From NCBI RefSeq assembly GCF_024213665.1, contig NZ_JANAVP010000025.1, forward strand, positions 39,697 through 103,696: DNA of 64,000 nucleotides. Direction: 5' to 3'. The translations under genes were made by a program, and so were the position numbers. Source of the DNA: Streptomyces sp. A3M-1-3. Its GTDB lineage: Bacteria; Actinomycetota; Actinomycetes; Streptomycetales; Streptomycetaceae. Every line of letters starts with the position of its first letter. Positions within the stretch are counted from its first letter, which is position 1. The notes under the pieces are model-generated. The model was not told the DNA's origin. It saw only the letters and a program-made list of their open reading frames with translations, and ran no database searches. Of this stretch, positions 27,094 through 35,011 are shown one piece after another.

Positions 27094-27175
27094 GTTCTCT
27101 CCCCCACCCCGCCCCTTCCCGTAGCTGGGGGCTTTGCCCCCAGAACCCCAGTCCTCAAACGCCGGACGGGCTGGA
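27094..27175 (+). repeat. dispersed Streptomyces repeat element, intergenic copy
   Basis: The cobN-chlI/D gap holds a C-rich block (CCCCGCCCCTTCCCG), a GGGGGCTTTGCCCCC hairpin, and the conserved end GCCGGACGGGCTGGA after TCCTCAAAC. A second copy lies inside cobB (30559-30662). The tail sequence recurs in intergenic regions across Streptomyces genomes as I recall them. Confidence 0.7.
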
Positions 27176-27220
27176 ATGTGCCGGATCCGGCGGATGCGCC
27201 GGACGTGCCAAGGAGGCCGC

Positions 27221-29224
27221 GTGAACACCGCGTATCCCTTTACCGCGATCGTCGGGATGGACGACCTGCGGCTCGGGCTGCTGCTGAACGCCGTGTCGCC
27301 TGCCGTGGGCGGTGTGCTGGTGCGTGGCGAGAAAGGGACCGCGAAGAGTACCGCCGTGCGCGCCCTCTCGGCGCTCCTGCCGGAGGTCGCGGTCGTCGCC
27401 GGGTGCCGGTTCTCGTGCGCGCCCGGTGCGCCTGATCCGGCGTGCCCGGACGGCCCGCACGAGGACGGGGGCGGGACCGCCCGGCCGGCGAGGATGGTCG
27501 AACTGCCGGTCGGCGCCTCGGAGGACCGGCTCGTCGGCGCGCTCGACATCGAGCGGGCGCTCGCGGAGGGCGTGAAGGCGTTCGAGCCGGGGCTGCTGGC
27601 TGATGCGCACCGCGGGATCCTGTACGTGGATGAGGTCAACCTGCTGCATGACCACCTGGTGGACCTGCTGCTGGACGCCGCCGCGATGGGTGCTTCGTAC
27701 GTGGAGCGCGAGGGCGTGTCGGTGCGGCACGCGGCGCGCTTCCTGCTCGTCGGGACCATGAACCCCGAGGAGGGTGAGCTGCGGCCGCAGTTGCTCGACC
27801 GCTTCGGGCTCACGGTGGAGGTGGCTGCCTCGCGCGAGCCCGACCAGCGGGTGGAGGTCGTACGGCGCAGGCTGGCGTACGACGACGATCCGGCCGGGTT
27901 CGCCGCCAAGTGGGCCGGCGAGGAGGACGCCCTGCGGGCGCGCATTGTCGCCGCGCGGGCGCTGCTGCCGGAGGTGCGCCTCGGGGACGCGGCTCTGCGA
28001 CAGATCGCCGCGACCTGTGCGGCGTTCGAGGTGGACGGTATGCGGGCCGACATCGTGATGGCCCGTACCGCGACCGCGCTGGCCTCCTGGGCGGGGCGTA
28101 CGGACGTCATCGCCGAGGACGTACGACAGGCCGCTCTCCTCGCGCTCCCCCACCGGCGCCGACGCAACCCCTTCGACGCGCCCGGTCTGGACGAGGACAA
28201 GCTCGACGAGACGCTTCAGGAATTCGGCGGGGAGGACGACGATCCGGACCCGGATCCGGACGGCGGGCCGGACGGAGGTGGTCAGCCGCCGCAGGGTGAT
28301 GGACCGGACGGGCCCGAGGACACCGACCCCGCGCAGCCCGAGGCGTCCGAGGGCGGCGAGAGCAAGGCATCCGCCGGCAGCGGTGAGCGGTCGGCCGCGA
28401 GCGCGGGCGAGCCGTTCCGTACGAAGATGCTGAGCGTGCCGGGGCTGGGGGCGGGAGCGGCGGGGCGTCGGTCCCGGGCCCGTACCGAGCACGGCCGGAC
28501 CACCGGGGCCCGGCGGCCCCGGGGGGCGCTGACCAAGCTGCACCTGGCGGCGACCGTGCAGGCCGCGGCCCCGCATCAGCGGGCGCGTGGGCGCAGCGGG
28601 CCGGGACTCGTGGTGCGGCGGGACGATCTGCGGCAGGCGACCCGGGAGGGCCGTGAGGGCAACCTCGTCCTGTTCGTGGTGGACGCCTCCGGTTCGATGG
28701 CGGCGCGCCGGCGCATGAGCGCGGTCAAGGGTGCTGTGCTGTCGCTGCTGCTGGACGCGTACCAGCGGCGCGACAAGGTCGGCCTGATCACATTCCGGGG
28801 GAAGGACGCCGAGCTGGCCCTGCCGCCGACCTCGTCCGTCGACGCGGCGGCGGCGAGGCTGGAGCAACTGCCGACGGGCGGCCGAACGCCCTTGGCGGCG
28901 GGCCTGCTCAAGGCGCACGACGTGCTGCGCGTCGAGCGGCTGCGCGATCCGTCGCGCCGCGCGCTGCTGGTCGTGGTGACCGACGGGCGCGCGACCGGCG
29001 GCGTCGATCCGGTGGCGCTCGGGGCGAGGGCCGCGCGGCTGCACGAGGTGGAGGGCACCGCTTCCGTGGTCGTGGACTGCGAGTCGGGGCCGGTACGGCT
29101 CGGGCTCGCCAGTGCCCTCGCCTATGAGCTCGGCGGTACCGCCGTCACGCTCGACGAGCTGCGGGCCGACAGTATCGCCGGGCTGGTCAAGGACGTACAG
29201 ACAAGCAACAGGAGGGCCGCGTAA
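27221..29224 (+). CDS. magnesium chelatase-like ChlI/ChlD fusion, cobalt chelatase partner
   Basis: A 667-residue protein. The N-terminal AAA+ part has Walker A GEKGTAKST (near residue 36) and Walker B GILYVDEVNLL, with four cysteines in a loop near 67-85. An acidic, Pro/Gly-rich linker (about 325-400) leads to a VWA domain with the MIDAS motif DASGSMA. This is the motor plus coupling subunit of AAA+ metal chelatases. Next to cobN it probably serves cobalt insertion in place of CobS/CobT. GTG at 27221 is supported by an AGGAGG site ending five bases upstream. Confidence 0.88.
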   Translation: MNTAYPFTAIVGMDDLRLGLLLNAVSPAVGGVLVRGEKGTAKSTAVRALSALLPEVAVVAGCRFSCAPGAPDPACPDGPHEDGGGTARPARMVELPVGASEDRLVGALDIERALAEGVKAFEPGLLADAHRGILYVDEVNLLHDHLVDLLLDAAAMGASYVEREGVSVRHAARFLLVGTMNPEEGELRPQLLDRFGLTVEVAASREPDQRVEVVRRRLAYDDDPAGFAAKWAGEEDALRARIVAARALLPEVRLGDAALRQIAATCAAFEVDGMRADIVMARTATALASWAGRTDVIAEDVRQAALLALPHRRRRNPFDAPGLDEDKLDETLQEFGGEDDDPDPDPDGGPDGGGQPPQGDGPDGPEDTDPAQPEASEGGESKASAGSGERSAASAGEPFRTKMLSVPGLGAGAAGRRSRARTEHGRTTGARRPRGALTKLHLAATVQAAAPHQRARGRSGPGLVVRRDDLRQATREGREGNLVLFVVDASGSMAARRRMSAVKGAVLSLLLDAYQRRDKVGLITFRGKDAELALPPTSSVDAAAARLEQLPTGGRTPLAAGLLKAHDVLRVERLRDPSRRALLVVVTDGRATGGVDPVALGARAARLHEVEGTASVVVDCESGPVRLGLASALAYELGGTAVTLDELRADSIAGLVKDVQTSNRRAA

Positions 29225-29823
29225 TGCCGCAGGGACAGCCGTCCGTCGTTCCCGACGACGGGCTCACCACCCGTCAGCGCCGCAACCGTCCCCTCGTCGT
29301 CGTCCACACCGGCATCGGCAAGGGCAAGTCGACGGCCGCCTTCGGGCTCGCGCTGCGCGCCTGGAACCAGGGCTGGCCGATCGGGGTGTTCCAGTTCGTC
29401 AAGTCCGCGAAGTGGAAGGTCGGCGAGGAGAACGCGCTGAAGGTCCTCGGCACGAGCGGCGAGGGCGGGTCCGTCGCCTGGCACAAGATGGGCGAGGGCT
29501 GGTCGTGGGTTCAGCGCGACGCGCAGCTCGACAACGAGGAGGCGGCGCGGGAGGGCTGGGAGCAGGTCAAGCGCGACCTGGCGGCCGAGACGTACCAGCT
29601 GTACGTGCTGGACGAGTTCGCGTACCCCATGCACTGGGGCTGGGTCGACACCGACGAGGTGATCCAGGTCCTGCGTGACCGGCCGGGCACCCAGCATGTG
29701 GTGATCACCGGCCGCAACGCGCCGGAGCAGCTGGTGGACTTCGCGGACCTGGTGACGGACATGTCCAAGGTCAAGCACCCGATGGACACCGGCCAGAAGG
29801 GCCAGAGAGGCATCGAGTGGTGA
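29224..29823 (+). CDS. cobO: cob(I)yrinic acid a,c-diamide adenosyltransferase
   Basis: A 199-residue CobA/CobO-type ATP:corrinoid adenosyltransferase that adds the 5'-deoxyadenosyl ligand to cobalt. The P-loop GIGKGKSTAA is at residues 33-42, followed by the AWNQGWPIGVFQFVKS region and the LYVLDEFAYPM and VVITGRNAPEQLVDFADLV motifs typical of the family. Its ATG overlaps the stop of the chelatase gene by one base, and its end overlaps cobB, so it is translationally coupled on both sides. Confidence 0.94.
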   Translation: MPQGQPSVVPDDGLTTRQRRNRPLVVVHTGIGKGKSTAAFGLALRAWNQGWPIGVFQFVKSAKWKVGEENALKVLGTSGEGGSVAWHKMGEGWSWVQRDAQLDNEEAAREGWEQVKRDLAAETYQLYVLDEFAYPMHWGWVDTDEVIQVLRDRPGTQHVVITGRNAPEQLVDFADLVTDMSKVKHPMDTGQKGQRGIEW

Positions 29824-31310
29824 CGATCCCGCGATTGGTCATCGCCGCGCCGGCCTCCGGCAGCGGCAAGACCACCGTCGCGACGGGGCTGATGGCGGCC
29901 TTCGCCTCGGCGGGGCTTTCGGTGTCCCCGCACAAGGCCGGGCCCGACTACATCGACCCGGGCTATCACGCACTGGCCACCGGCCGTCCGGGGCGGAATC
30001 TCGACGCGTACATGTGCGGTACGGAGCTCATCGCGCCGCTGTTCGCGCACGGCGCGGCGGGGTGCGATGTCGCCGTGGTCGAGGGCGTGATGGGGCTGTA
30101 CGACGGGGCGAGCGGGTTCGGTGAACTGGCCTCCACCGCACAGGTGTCGAAGCTGCTGCGGGCGCCGGTGGTGCTGGTCGTGGACGCGTCGTCGCAGTCG
30201 CGGTCGGTGGCGGCGCTGGTGCACGGTTTCGCGTCGTGGGATCCCGAGGTGCGGATCGGCGGCGTGATCCTCAACAAGGTGGGCTCGGACCGCCACGAGG
30301 TGCTGCTGCGCGAGGCGCTGGATGAGTCCGGGGTGCCGGTGCTGGGGGTGCTGAGGAGGGTTGAGCAGGTCGCCGCGCCTTCACGGCACCTTGGGCTGGT
30401 GCCGGTTGCCGAGCGGCGGGTGGATGCGGTGGCGGCTGTCGCCGCGTTGGCGGAGCGGGTGCGGGTGGGGTGCGACCTGGATGCGCTGCTGGCGTTGGCC
30501 CGTTCCGCGCCGCCGCTGAGTGCGCACGCGTGGGAGCCCGGGGTTGCGCTGGCCGAGGGTTCTTTCCCCAGCCCCGCCCCTTCCCGGCTGTACCGAAATG
30601 CGGCTCCGCCGCGGGGGGGCTCTGCCCCGGACCCCGGTCCTCAATCGCCGGACGGGCTGGAGAGGACGCGGGACGGGCTGGGGGGTGCGGTGGGCGGGCG
30701 CGGCGGGCGGCGGCCTCTCGTGGCCGTGGCCGGGGGGGCCGCGTTCACCTTTTCCTATGCCGAGCATGCCGAGCTGCTCGCCGCCGCCGGGGCGGAGGTC
30801 GTGACCTTTGATCCGTTGCGGGACGAGCAACTGCCCTACGGCACCGCAGGGCTGGTCATCGGCGGCGGGTTTCCCGAGGTGTACGCCCCCGAGCTGTCGG
30901 CCAACGAGCCGTTGCGCAAGGCCGTGGCAGAACTGGCGCACAGTGGCGCGCCCGTCGCCGCCGAGTGCGCGGGGCTGCTCTATCTCGCGCGTTCGCTGGA
31001 CGGCAAGCCGATGTGCGGGGTGCTGGACGCGGACGCGCGTATGTCGGAACGGCTGACACTGGGCTACCGCGAGGCCGTGGCCGTCTCGGACAGTGTGCTG
31101 GCACAGGCCGGAACCCGGCTGCGGGGGCACGAGTTCCACCGCACGGTGCTGGAACCGGCGGCCGGGCCGGCGCCCGCGTGGGGGCTGGTGCACCCGGAGC
31201 GCCGGGTTGAGGGATTCGTACAGCAGGGCGTGCACGCGAGCTATCTGCATACGCACTGGGCGGCCGCGCCCGGAATCGCACAGAGGTTTGTTGAGAGGTG
31301 TGGGGTATGA
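29820..31310 (+). CDS. cobB: cobyrinic/hydrogenobyrinic acid a,c-diamide synthase with a repeat-derived internal insert
   Basis: A 496-residue amidotransferase that converts the a and c carboxylates to amides. The N-terminal dethiobiotin-synthetase-like domain begins RLVIAAPASGSGKTT and has KAGPDYIDPGYH; the C-terminal glutaminase domain has the nucleophile Cys in AAECAGLLYL and ends with an HASYLHTHWA motif. Between them, residues about 246-281 are encoded by a dispersed repeat element (30559-30662), inserted without breaking the frame. This makes the linker Pro/Gly/Ser-rich and longer than usual. GTG at 29820 overlaps cobO. Confidence 0.9.
   Translation: MTIPRLVIAAPASGSGKTTVATGLMAAFASAGLSVSPHKAGPDYIDPGYHALATGRPGRNLDAYMCGTELIAPLFAHGAAGCDVAVVEGVMGLYDGASGFGELASTAQVSKLLRAPVVLVVDASSQSRSVAALVHGFASWDPEVRIGGVILNKVGSDRHEVLLREALDESGVPVLGVLRRVEQVAAPSRHLGLVPVAERRVDAVAAVAALAERVRVGCDLDALLALARSAPPLSAHAWEPGVALAEGSFPSPAPSRLYRNAAPPRGGSAPDPGPQSPDGLERTRDGLGGAVGGRGGRRPLVAVAGGAAFTFSYAEHAELLAAAGAEVVTFDPLRDEQLPYGTAGLVIGGGFPEVYAPELSANEPLRKAVAELAHSGAPVAAECAGLLYLARSLDGKPMCGVLDADARMSERLTLGYREAVAVSDSVLAQAGTRLRGHEFHRTVLEPAAGPAPAWGLVHPERRVEGFVQQGVHASYLHTHWAAAPGIAQRFVERCGV
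30559..30662 (+). repeat. dispersed repeat element inside cobB
   Basis: It shares the block order of the 27094 copy: CCCCGCCCCTTCCCG, a GGCTCTGCCCC segment, then GTCCTCAATCGCCGGACGGG (CTGGA follows). The middle contains an extra GCGGCTCCGCCGC hairpin. It is translated in frame as a flexible linker of CobB. Confidence 0.75.
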
Positions 31311-32056
31311 GCAGCAGGTTGATCGGCGTTGGCGTGGGGCCGGGCGATCCGGAGCTGGTGACCGTCAAGGGGGTCAGGGAGCTCCAGGAGGCCGATGTCG
31401 TCGTCGTACCCGTCATGGCTGCGTCTGATGGAAAGGATGGTGGCGAGCGCGGCCGGGCCGAGGCGACCGTCCTGCACTACGTCGATACCGCGAACGTCGT
31501 CCGGGTCGTCTTCGCGCTCAACGAGCGCAGCGACCGGGGGCGGCGCGAGGCCGCCTGGGACGCCGCGGGTGCCCGGGTCGCCGAACTGCTGGGCTCACAC
31601 GGCTCCGTGGCCTTCGCGACCATCGGTGACCCCAACGTGTACTCGACGTTCACCTATCTCGCGCAGACCATCGGCGACCTGGTTCCGGGGACGGTCGTCG
31701 AGACCGTGCCGGGAATCACCGCGATGCAGGATCTGGCCGCGCGCAGCGGGGCGGTGCTCACCGAGGGGACCGAGCCGCTGACGCTCGTCCCGGTGACGGC
31801 GGGGTCGGCCGTACTGAAGGACGCGCTCGAAGGGCCGGGCACGGTCGTGGCGTACAAGTTCGGGCGGCTGGCCCACGAGGTGGCGACCGCGCTGCGCGAG
31901 ACCGGCCGGACCGAGGGCGCGGTATGGGGTTCAGCACTGGGCCTGGACGAGGAGTCGATCCGCCCGGCCGCCGAGCTGGCGGACGGACCGCTGCCCTACC
32001 TCTCGACGCTCATCGCGCCGGCGCGGCGCGACGGCGGCCGCGGAGGGAAGTTGTGA
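31307..32056 (+). CDS. cobI: precorrin-2 C20-methyltransferase
   Basis: A 249-residue SAM-dependent tetrapyrrole methylase. The N-terminal LIGVGVGPGDPELVTVKGVR motif is the family SAM/substrate loop; the second motif is FATIGDPNVYSTFTYL and the third VETVPGITAMQDLAAR. The enzyme methylates C20 of precorrin-2 (CobI) or its cobalt form (CbiL). ATG at 31307 overlaps the cobB stop. It is the last plus-strand gene before the opposing ZIP transporter gene, whose stop is two bases away. Confidence 0.92.
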   Translation: MSSRLIGVGVGPGDPELVTVKGVRELQEADVVVVPVMAASDGKDGGERGRAEATVLHYVDTANVVRVVFALNERSDRGRREAAWDAAGARVAELLGSHGSVAFATIGDPNVYSTFTYLAQTIGDLVPGTVVETVPGITAMQDLAARSGAVLTEGTEPLTLVPVTAGSAVLKDALEGPGTVVAYKFGRLAHEVATALRETGRTEGAVWGSALGLDEESIRPAAELADGPLPYLSTLIAPARRDGGRGGKL

Positions 32057-32058
32057 CG

Positions 32059-32784
32059 TCAGCCCGCGATGGCCACGACCAGCCAGATTCCGGCGACTCC
32101 CGCCACCGTGCACAGCAGGGTGGAGAGCGCCGGGTGGTCGTGGTGCGCCTCGGGGAGGATTTCCGCGGCCGCGAGGTAGAGCAGCGCGCCGCCGAAGAAT
32201 CCCAGGTAGCTGCCGAGGAGTTCCTCGGGGAAGGTGAACAGCACGGTGGACGCGGCGCCGACGACCGGGGCCAGGGCGTCCGCGACGAGCATCAGCACGG
32301 CCTTCCGGCGGTCGTTCCCGTACAGGCGGGTGAGCGTGTACGTGTTGAAGCCGTCGGCGAAGTCGTGCGTGATGACGGCGATCGCGACTGCCACGCCCAT
32401 GCCGCCGCCGACCTGGAAGGCCGCGCCCAGCGCGATGCCGTCCATCAGGCTGTGCCCGACCATCGCCGCGGCGGCGGTCAGACCCACCTGCGGAACCCTC
32501 TCCCCCGGATCGGCTCCGTGCGCCGCCTGCCTGACCGCGAGCAGCCGTTCCACGACGTGCGCCACCAGAAAGCCGCCGACGAACAGCAGCAGCGCGGCGG
32601 GTACTCCGAAGACCGGGCCGCCCGCCGCCTCCATCGCCTCCGGCAGCAGGTCGAGTCCGACCACTCCGAGCATCAGCCCGCCCGCGAGGCCGAGTACCAG
32701 GTGGCGGCGATCGGTGATGCGTTGCGCCGTCCATCCGCCCGCCAGCGTCATCAGGAACGCGCCGAGCGCGACGATCATCGCCAT
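32059..32784 (-). CDS. ZIP family metal transporter inside the cobalamin cluster
   Basis: A 241-residue membrane protein with about eight hydrophobic helices. ZIP signatures are visible: MVGHSLMDGIALGAA, which carries the helix IV His, and ITHDFADGFNTYTL, with a His-Asp pair in the helix V metal site, plus AAAEILPEAHHDH near the C-terminus. ZIP proteins import divalent metals such as zinc, iron or cobalt. Its position within the cob run on the opposite strand suggests cobalt supply, but zinc is equally possible. ATG at 32784 (MAMIVALG) is chosen; no Zur box or second riboswitch is evident upstream. Confidence 0.87.
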   Translation of the reverse strand: MAMIVALGAFLMTLAGGWTAQRITDRRHLVLGLAGGLMLGVVGLDLLPEAMEAAGGPVFGVPAALLLFVGGFLVAHVVERLLAVRQAAHGADPGERVPQVGLTAAAAMVGHSLMDGIALGAAFQVGGGMGVAVAIAVITHDFADGFNTYTLTRLYGNDRRKAVLMLVADALAPVVGAASTVLFTFPEELLGSYLGFFGGALLYLAAAEILPEAHHDHPALSTLLCTVAGVAGIWLVVAIAG

Positions 32785-32912
32785 GCGCCCCTGCTTACCT
32801 GACCTGACCCCCGTTCCGCACATCCCCATTCCATCCCGTTGACCCGTACACCCCGTACGCCCGTACACCCCGCAACACACGGATCGACGGAAACCCGAGA
32901 GGACCCCCGCTC

Positions 32913-33752
32913 ATGGCCGCTGCCCCCACCGGCAAGGTGACCTTCGTCGGTGCCGGACCCGGCGCCGCCGATCTCCTGACGTTCCGGGCTGCCAAGGCCA
33001 TCGCCGGCGCCGATGTCGTCATCTGGGCCGCGAGCCTGGTGCAGGCCGAGGTCCTGGACCATGCCCGGGAGGGCGCGGAGATCCTGGACTCGGCGGCGAT
33101 GTCGCTGGAGGACGTCGTCGCGGTGTACGAGCGGGCGGTACGGGACGGCCTGCGCGTGGCGAGGGTGCACTCCGGCGACCCCGCCCTGTGGGGCGGCACG
33201 CAGGAGCAGGTCGACCGGTGCGCGGCGCTGGGGGTCGAGGTCGAGATCGTGCCCGGCGTCTCGTCGTTCTCGGCCGTGGCGGCGATAGCGCAGCGGGAGC
33301 TGACCATCCCCGAGGTCGCGCAGTCGGTGATCCTCACCCGGCTCGGTGGCGGCAAGACGCCGATGCCGCCCGGCGAGGAGGTACGGGAGTTCGCCCGGCA
33401 CGGCACGACCATGGCCGTGTTCCTGTCGGCCGCCCGGTCGGGGCAGTTGACGGCCGAGCTGCTGGAGGGCGGCTATCCGACGGACACGCCGGTCGTCGTC
33501 GCGTACCAGGTGACCTGGCCGGAGGAGCTGGTGCTGCGCTGCACGATCGGCACGCTGGAGGAGACCGTCAAGGAGCACAAGCTCTGGAAGCACACGCTCT
33601 TCCTGGTCGGCCCGGCCCTGTCCGCCTCCGGCACGCGCTCGCACCTCTACCACCCCGGGCACTTCCACGGCTTCCGCAGGGCCGACCCGGCGGCCCGCAA
33701 GTCGCTGCGCGCGCAGGGAGCCCAGGGCGCGCAGGGGGCGGCGACTTCGTGA
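32913..33752 (+). CDS. cobM: precorrin-4 C11-methyltransferase
   Basis: A 279-residue SAM-dependent methylase of the CobM/CbiF family. Motifs: TFVGAGPGAADLLTFRAAKA at the N-terminus, RVHSGDPALWGGTQEQ near residue 88, VEIVPGVSSFSAVAA, and ILTRLGGGKTPMP. It methylates C11 of the corrin precursor. The C-terminus is short and Ala/Gln-rich (RAQGAQGAQGAATS), encoded by a small repeat. The first gene of the second cob segment, it should have its own promoter in the 128 bp before it, unless transcription from cobI continues through the antisense gene. Confidence 0.93.
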   Translation: MAAAPTGKVTFVGAGPGAADLLTFRAAKAIAGADVVIWAASLVQAEVLDHAREGAEILDSAAMSLEDVVAVYERAVRDGLRVARVHSGDPALWGGTQEQVDRCAALGVEVEIVPGVSSFSAVAAIAQRELTIPEVAQSVILTRLGGGKTPMPPGEEVREFARHGTTMAVFLSAARSGQLTAELLEGGYPTDTPVVVAYQVTWPEELVLRCTIGTLEETVKEHKLWKHTLFLVGPALSASGTRSHLYHPGHFHGFRRADPAARKSLRAQGAQGAQGAATS

Positions 33753-35011
33753 TCACGATCACGGTCCTGGGTACGGGAACGGGGGCCCCGCCGGCCGGCC
33801 GGGACCGCACCGTGCTGGACGCCGCCACGCTGGTGGTCGGCGGGCAGCGGCATCTCGACGCGGCCGCCGTGCCGGAGGGCGCGGCGCGTGTGGTGCTGGG
33901 GCCACTGGCTCCCGCGTTCGACGCGATCGACGAACACCTGGCGAAGGACGGTGCCGGCGTGGTGGTCCTCGCCTCCGGCGACCCCGGATTCTTCGGGATC
34001 GTACGGGCGTTGGCCGAGCGCTTCGGGGCGGACGCGCTCGATGTCCGGCCCTCGGTCGCGTCGGTGGCGGTGGCCTTCGCGCGGCTCGGACTGCCGTGGG
34101 ACGACGCGGTGGTGGTCAGCGCACATGGGCGGGACCTGCGGACCGCCGTCAATGTGTGCCGGGCCCACCCCAAGACCGCGGTACTCACCGGTCCGGGCTC
34201 GGGGCCCGCGGAGCTGGGTGCCGAACTGGCCCGCCGGACGGTGGACCGCACCATGGTGGTGGCCTCGGCGCTGGGTGATCCGGAGCACGAGCGCCTGGAG
34301 CGGGTGTCGCCGGCCGAGGCGGCGGCCCGCGACTGGGGTGGCGCGGTGAGCGTGGTGGTGTGCCTGGACGAGTCGCGGACGCTGTCGCCGGTACGGACGA
34401 TCGCGGGCGCGCGGCCCACCCCGTCCCAATGGGCCCTGGCCGAAGGCGACTTCACCCACCGCGACTCCATGATCACCAAGTTCGAGGTGCGCGCCCTGGC
34501 GCTGGCCCGGCTCGGGCCGCGCCTGGGCGACCTGGTGTGGGACATCGGATCCGGATCCGGGTCGGTGGCCGTGGAGTGCGCGCGGTTCGGCGCGGCGGTG
34601 GTCGCGGTCGAGAAGACGGCGGACGGCATCGGGCGTATCCGGGCCAACGCGGCCGCGCACGAGGTGGACGTCCGGATCGTCCACGGGGCGGCGCCAACCG
34701 TCCTGTCCGATCTCGCGGACCCGGACGCGGTGTTCATCGGCGGTGGCGGCCGGGAACTGCCCGCGATCGTCACGGCCTGCGCCCGGCGGGCGCGGCGCAC
34801 GGTGGTCGTCGCGATGGCGGCGCTGGACCGGGTGCCCGCTGTGCGAGGCGCGCTGTCGGGCGCCGGGTTCGTGCCCGACGGCGTACTGCTGCAGTCCTCG
34901 CGGCTCGCGCCGCTGCCCGGCGACGTGCACCGGCTCGCCGCTACGAACCCCGTCTTTCTGTTGTGGGGCAACCGCCCCTCGGACACCGCAATTGAAGGAG
35001 CAGTCGAGTGA
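33749..35011 (+). CDS. cobL: precorrin-6Y C5,15-methyltransferase (decarboxylating), CbiE-CbiT fusion
   Basis: A 420-residue bifunctional enzyme. The N-terminal half is a tetrapyrrole methylase (CbiE-like: VLGTGTGAPPAG, VVLASGDPGFFGIVRALAERF, RPSVASVAVAFARLG). The C-terminal half (from about residue 230) is a Rossmann methyltransferase (CbiT-like: LVWDIGSGSGSVAVE with the SAM loop). Together they methylate C5 and C15 and remove the C12 acetate carboxyl. GTG at 33749 overlaps the cobM stop by four bases. Confidence 0.93.
   Translation: MITITVLGTGTGAPPAGRDRTVLDAATLVVGGQRHLDAAAVPEGAARVVLGPLAPAFDAIDEHLAKDGAGVVVLASGDPGFFGIVRALAERFGADALDVRPSVASVAVAFARLGLPWDDAVVVSAHGRDLRTAVNVCRAHPKTAVLTGPGSGPAELGAELARRTVDRTMVVASALGDPEHERLERVSPAEAAARDWGGAVSVVVCLDESRTLSPVRTIAGARPTPSQWALAEGDFTHRDSMITKFEVRALALARLGPRLGDLVWDIGSGSGSVAVECARFGAAVVAVEKTADGIGRIRANAAAHEVDVRIVHGAAPTVLSDLADPDAVFIGGGGRELPAIVTACARRARRTVVVAMAALDRVPAVRGALSGAGFVPDGVLLQSSRLAPLPGDVHRLAATNPVFLLWGNRPSDTAIEGAVE

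Noticed and set aside
24778..28200. A 1140-codon minus-strand open frame under cobN and the chelatase fusion
   Set aside because: Same reason: it is a shadow of conserved plus-strand genes and has no recognisable domain or start.
32785..32912. Possible second cobalamin riboswitch before cobM
   Set aside because: The GGTGC/GCCACTG and B12 box elements are absent. The region holds only short GTACACCCC-type repeats and promoter space.
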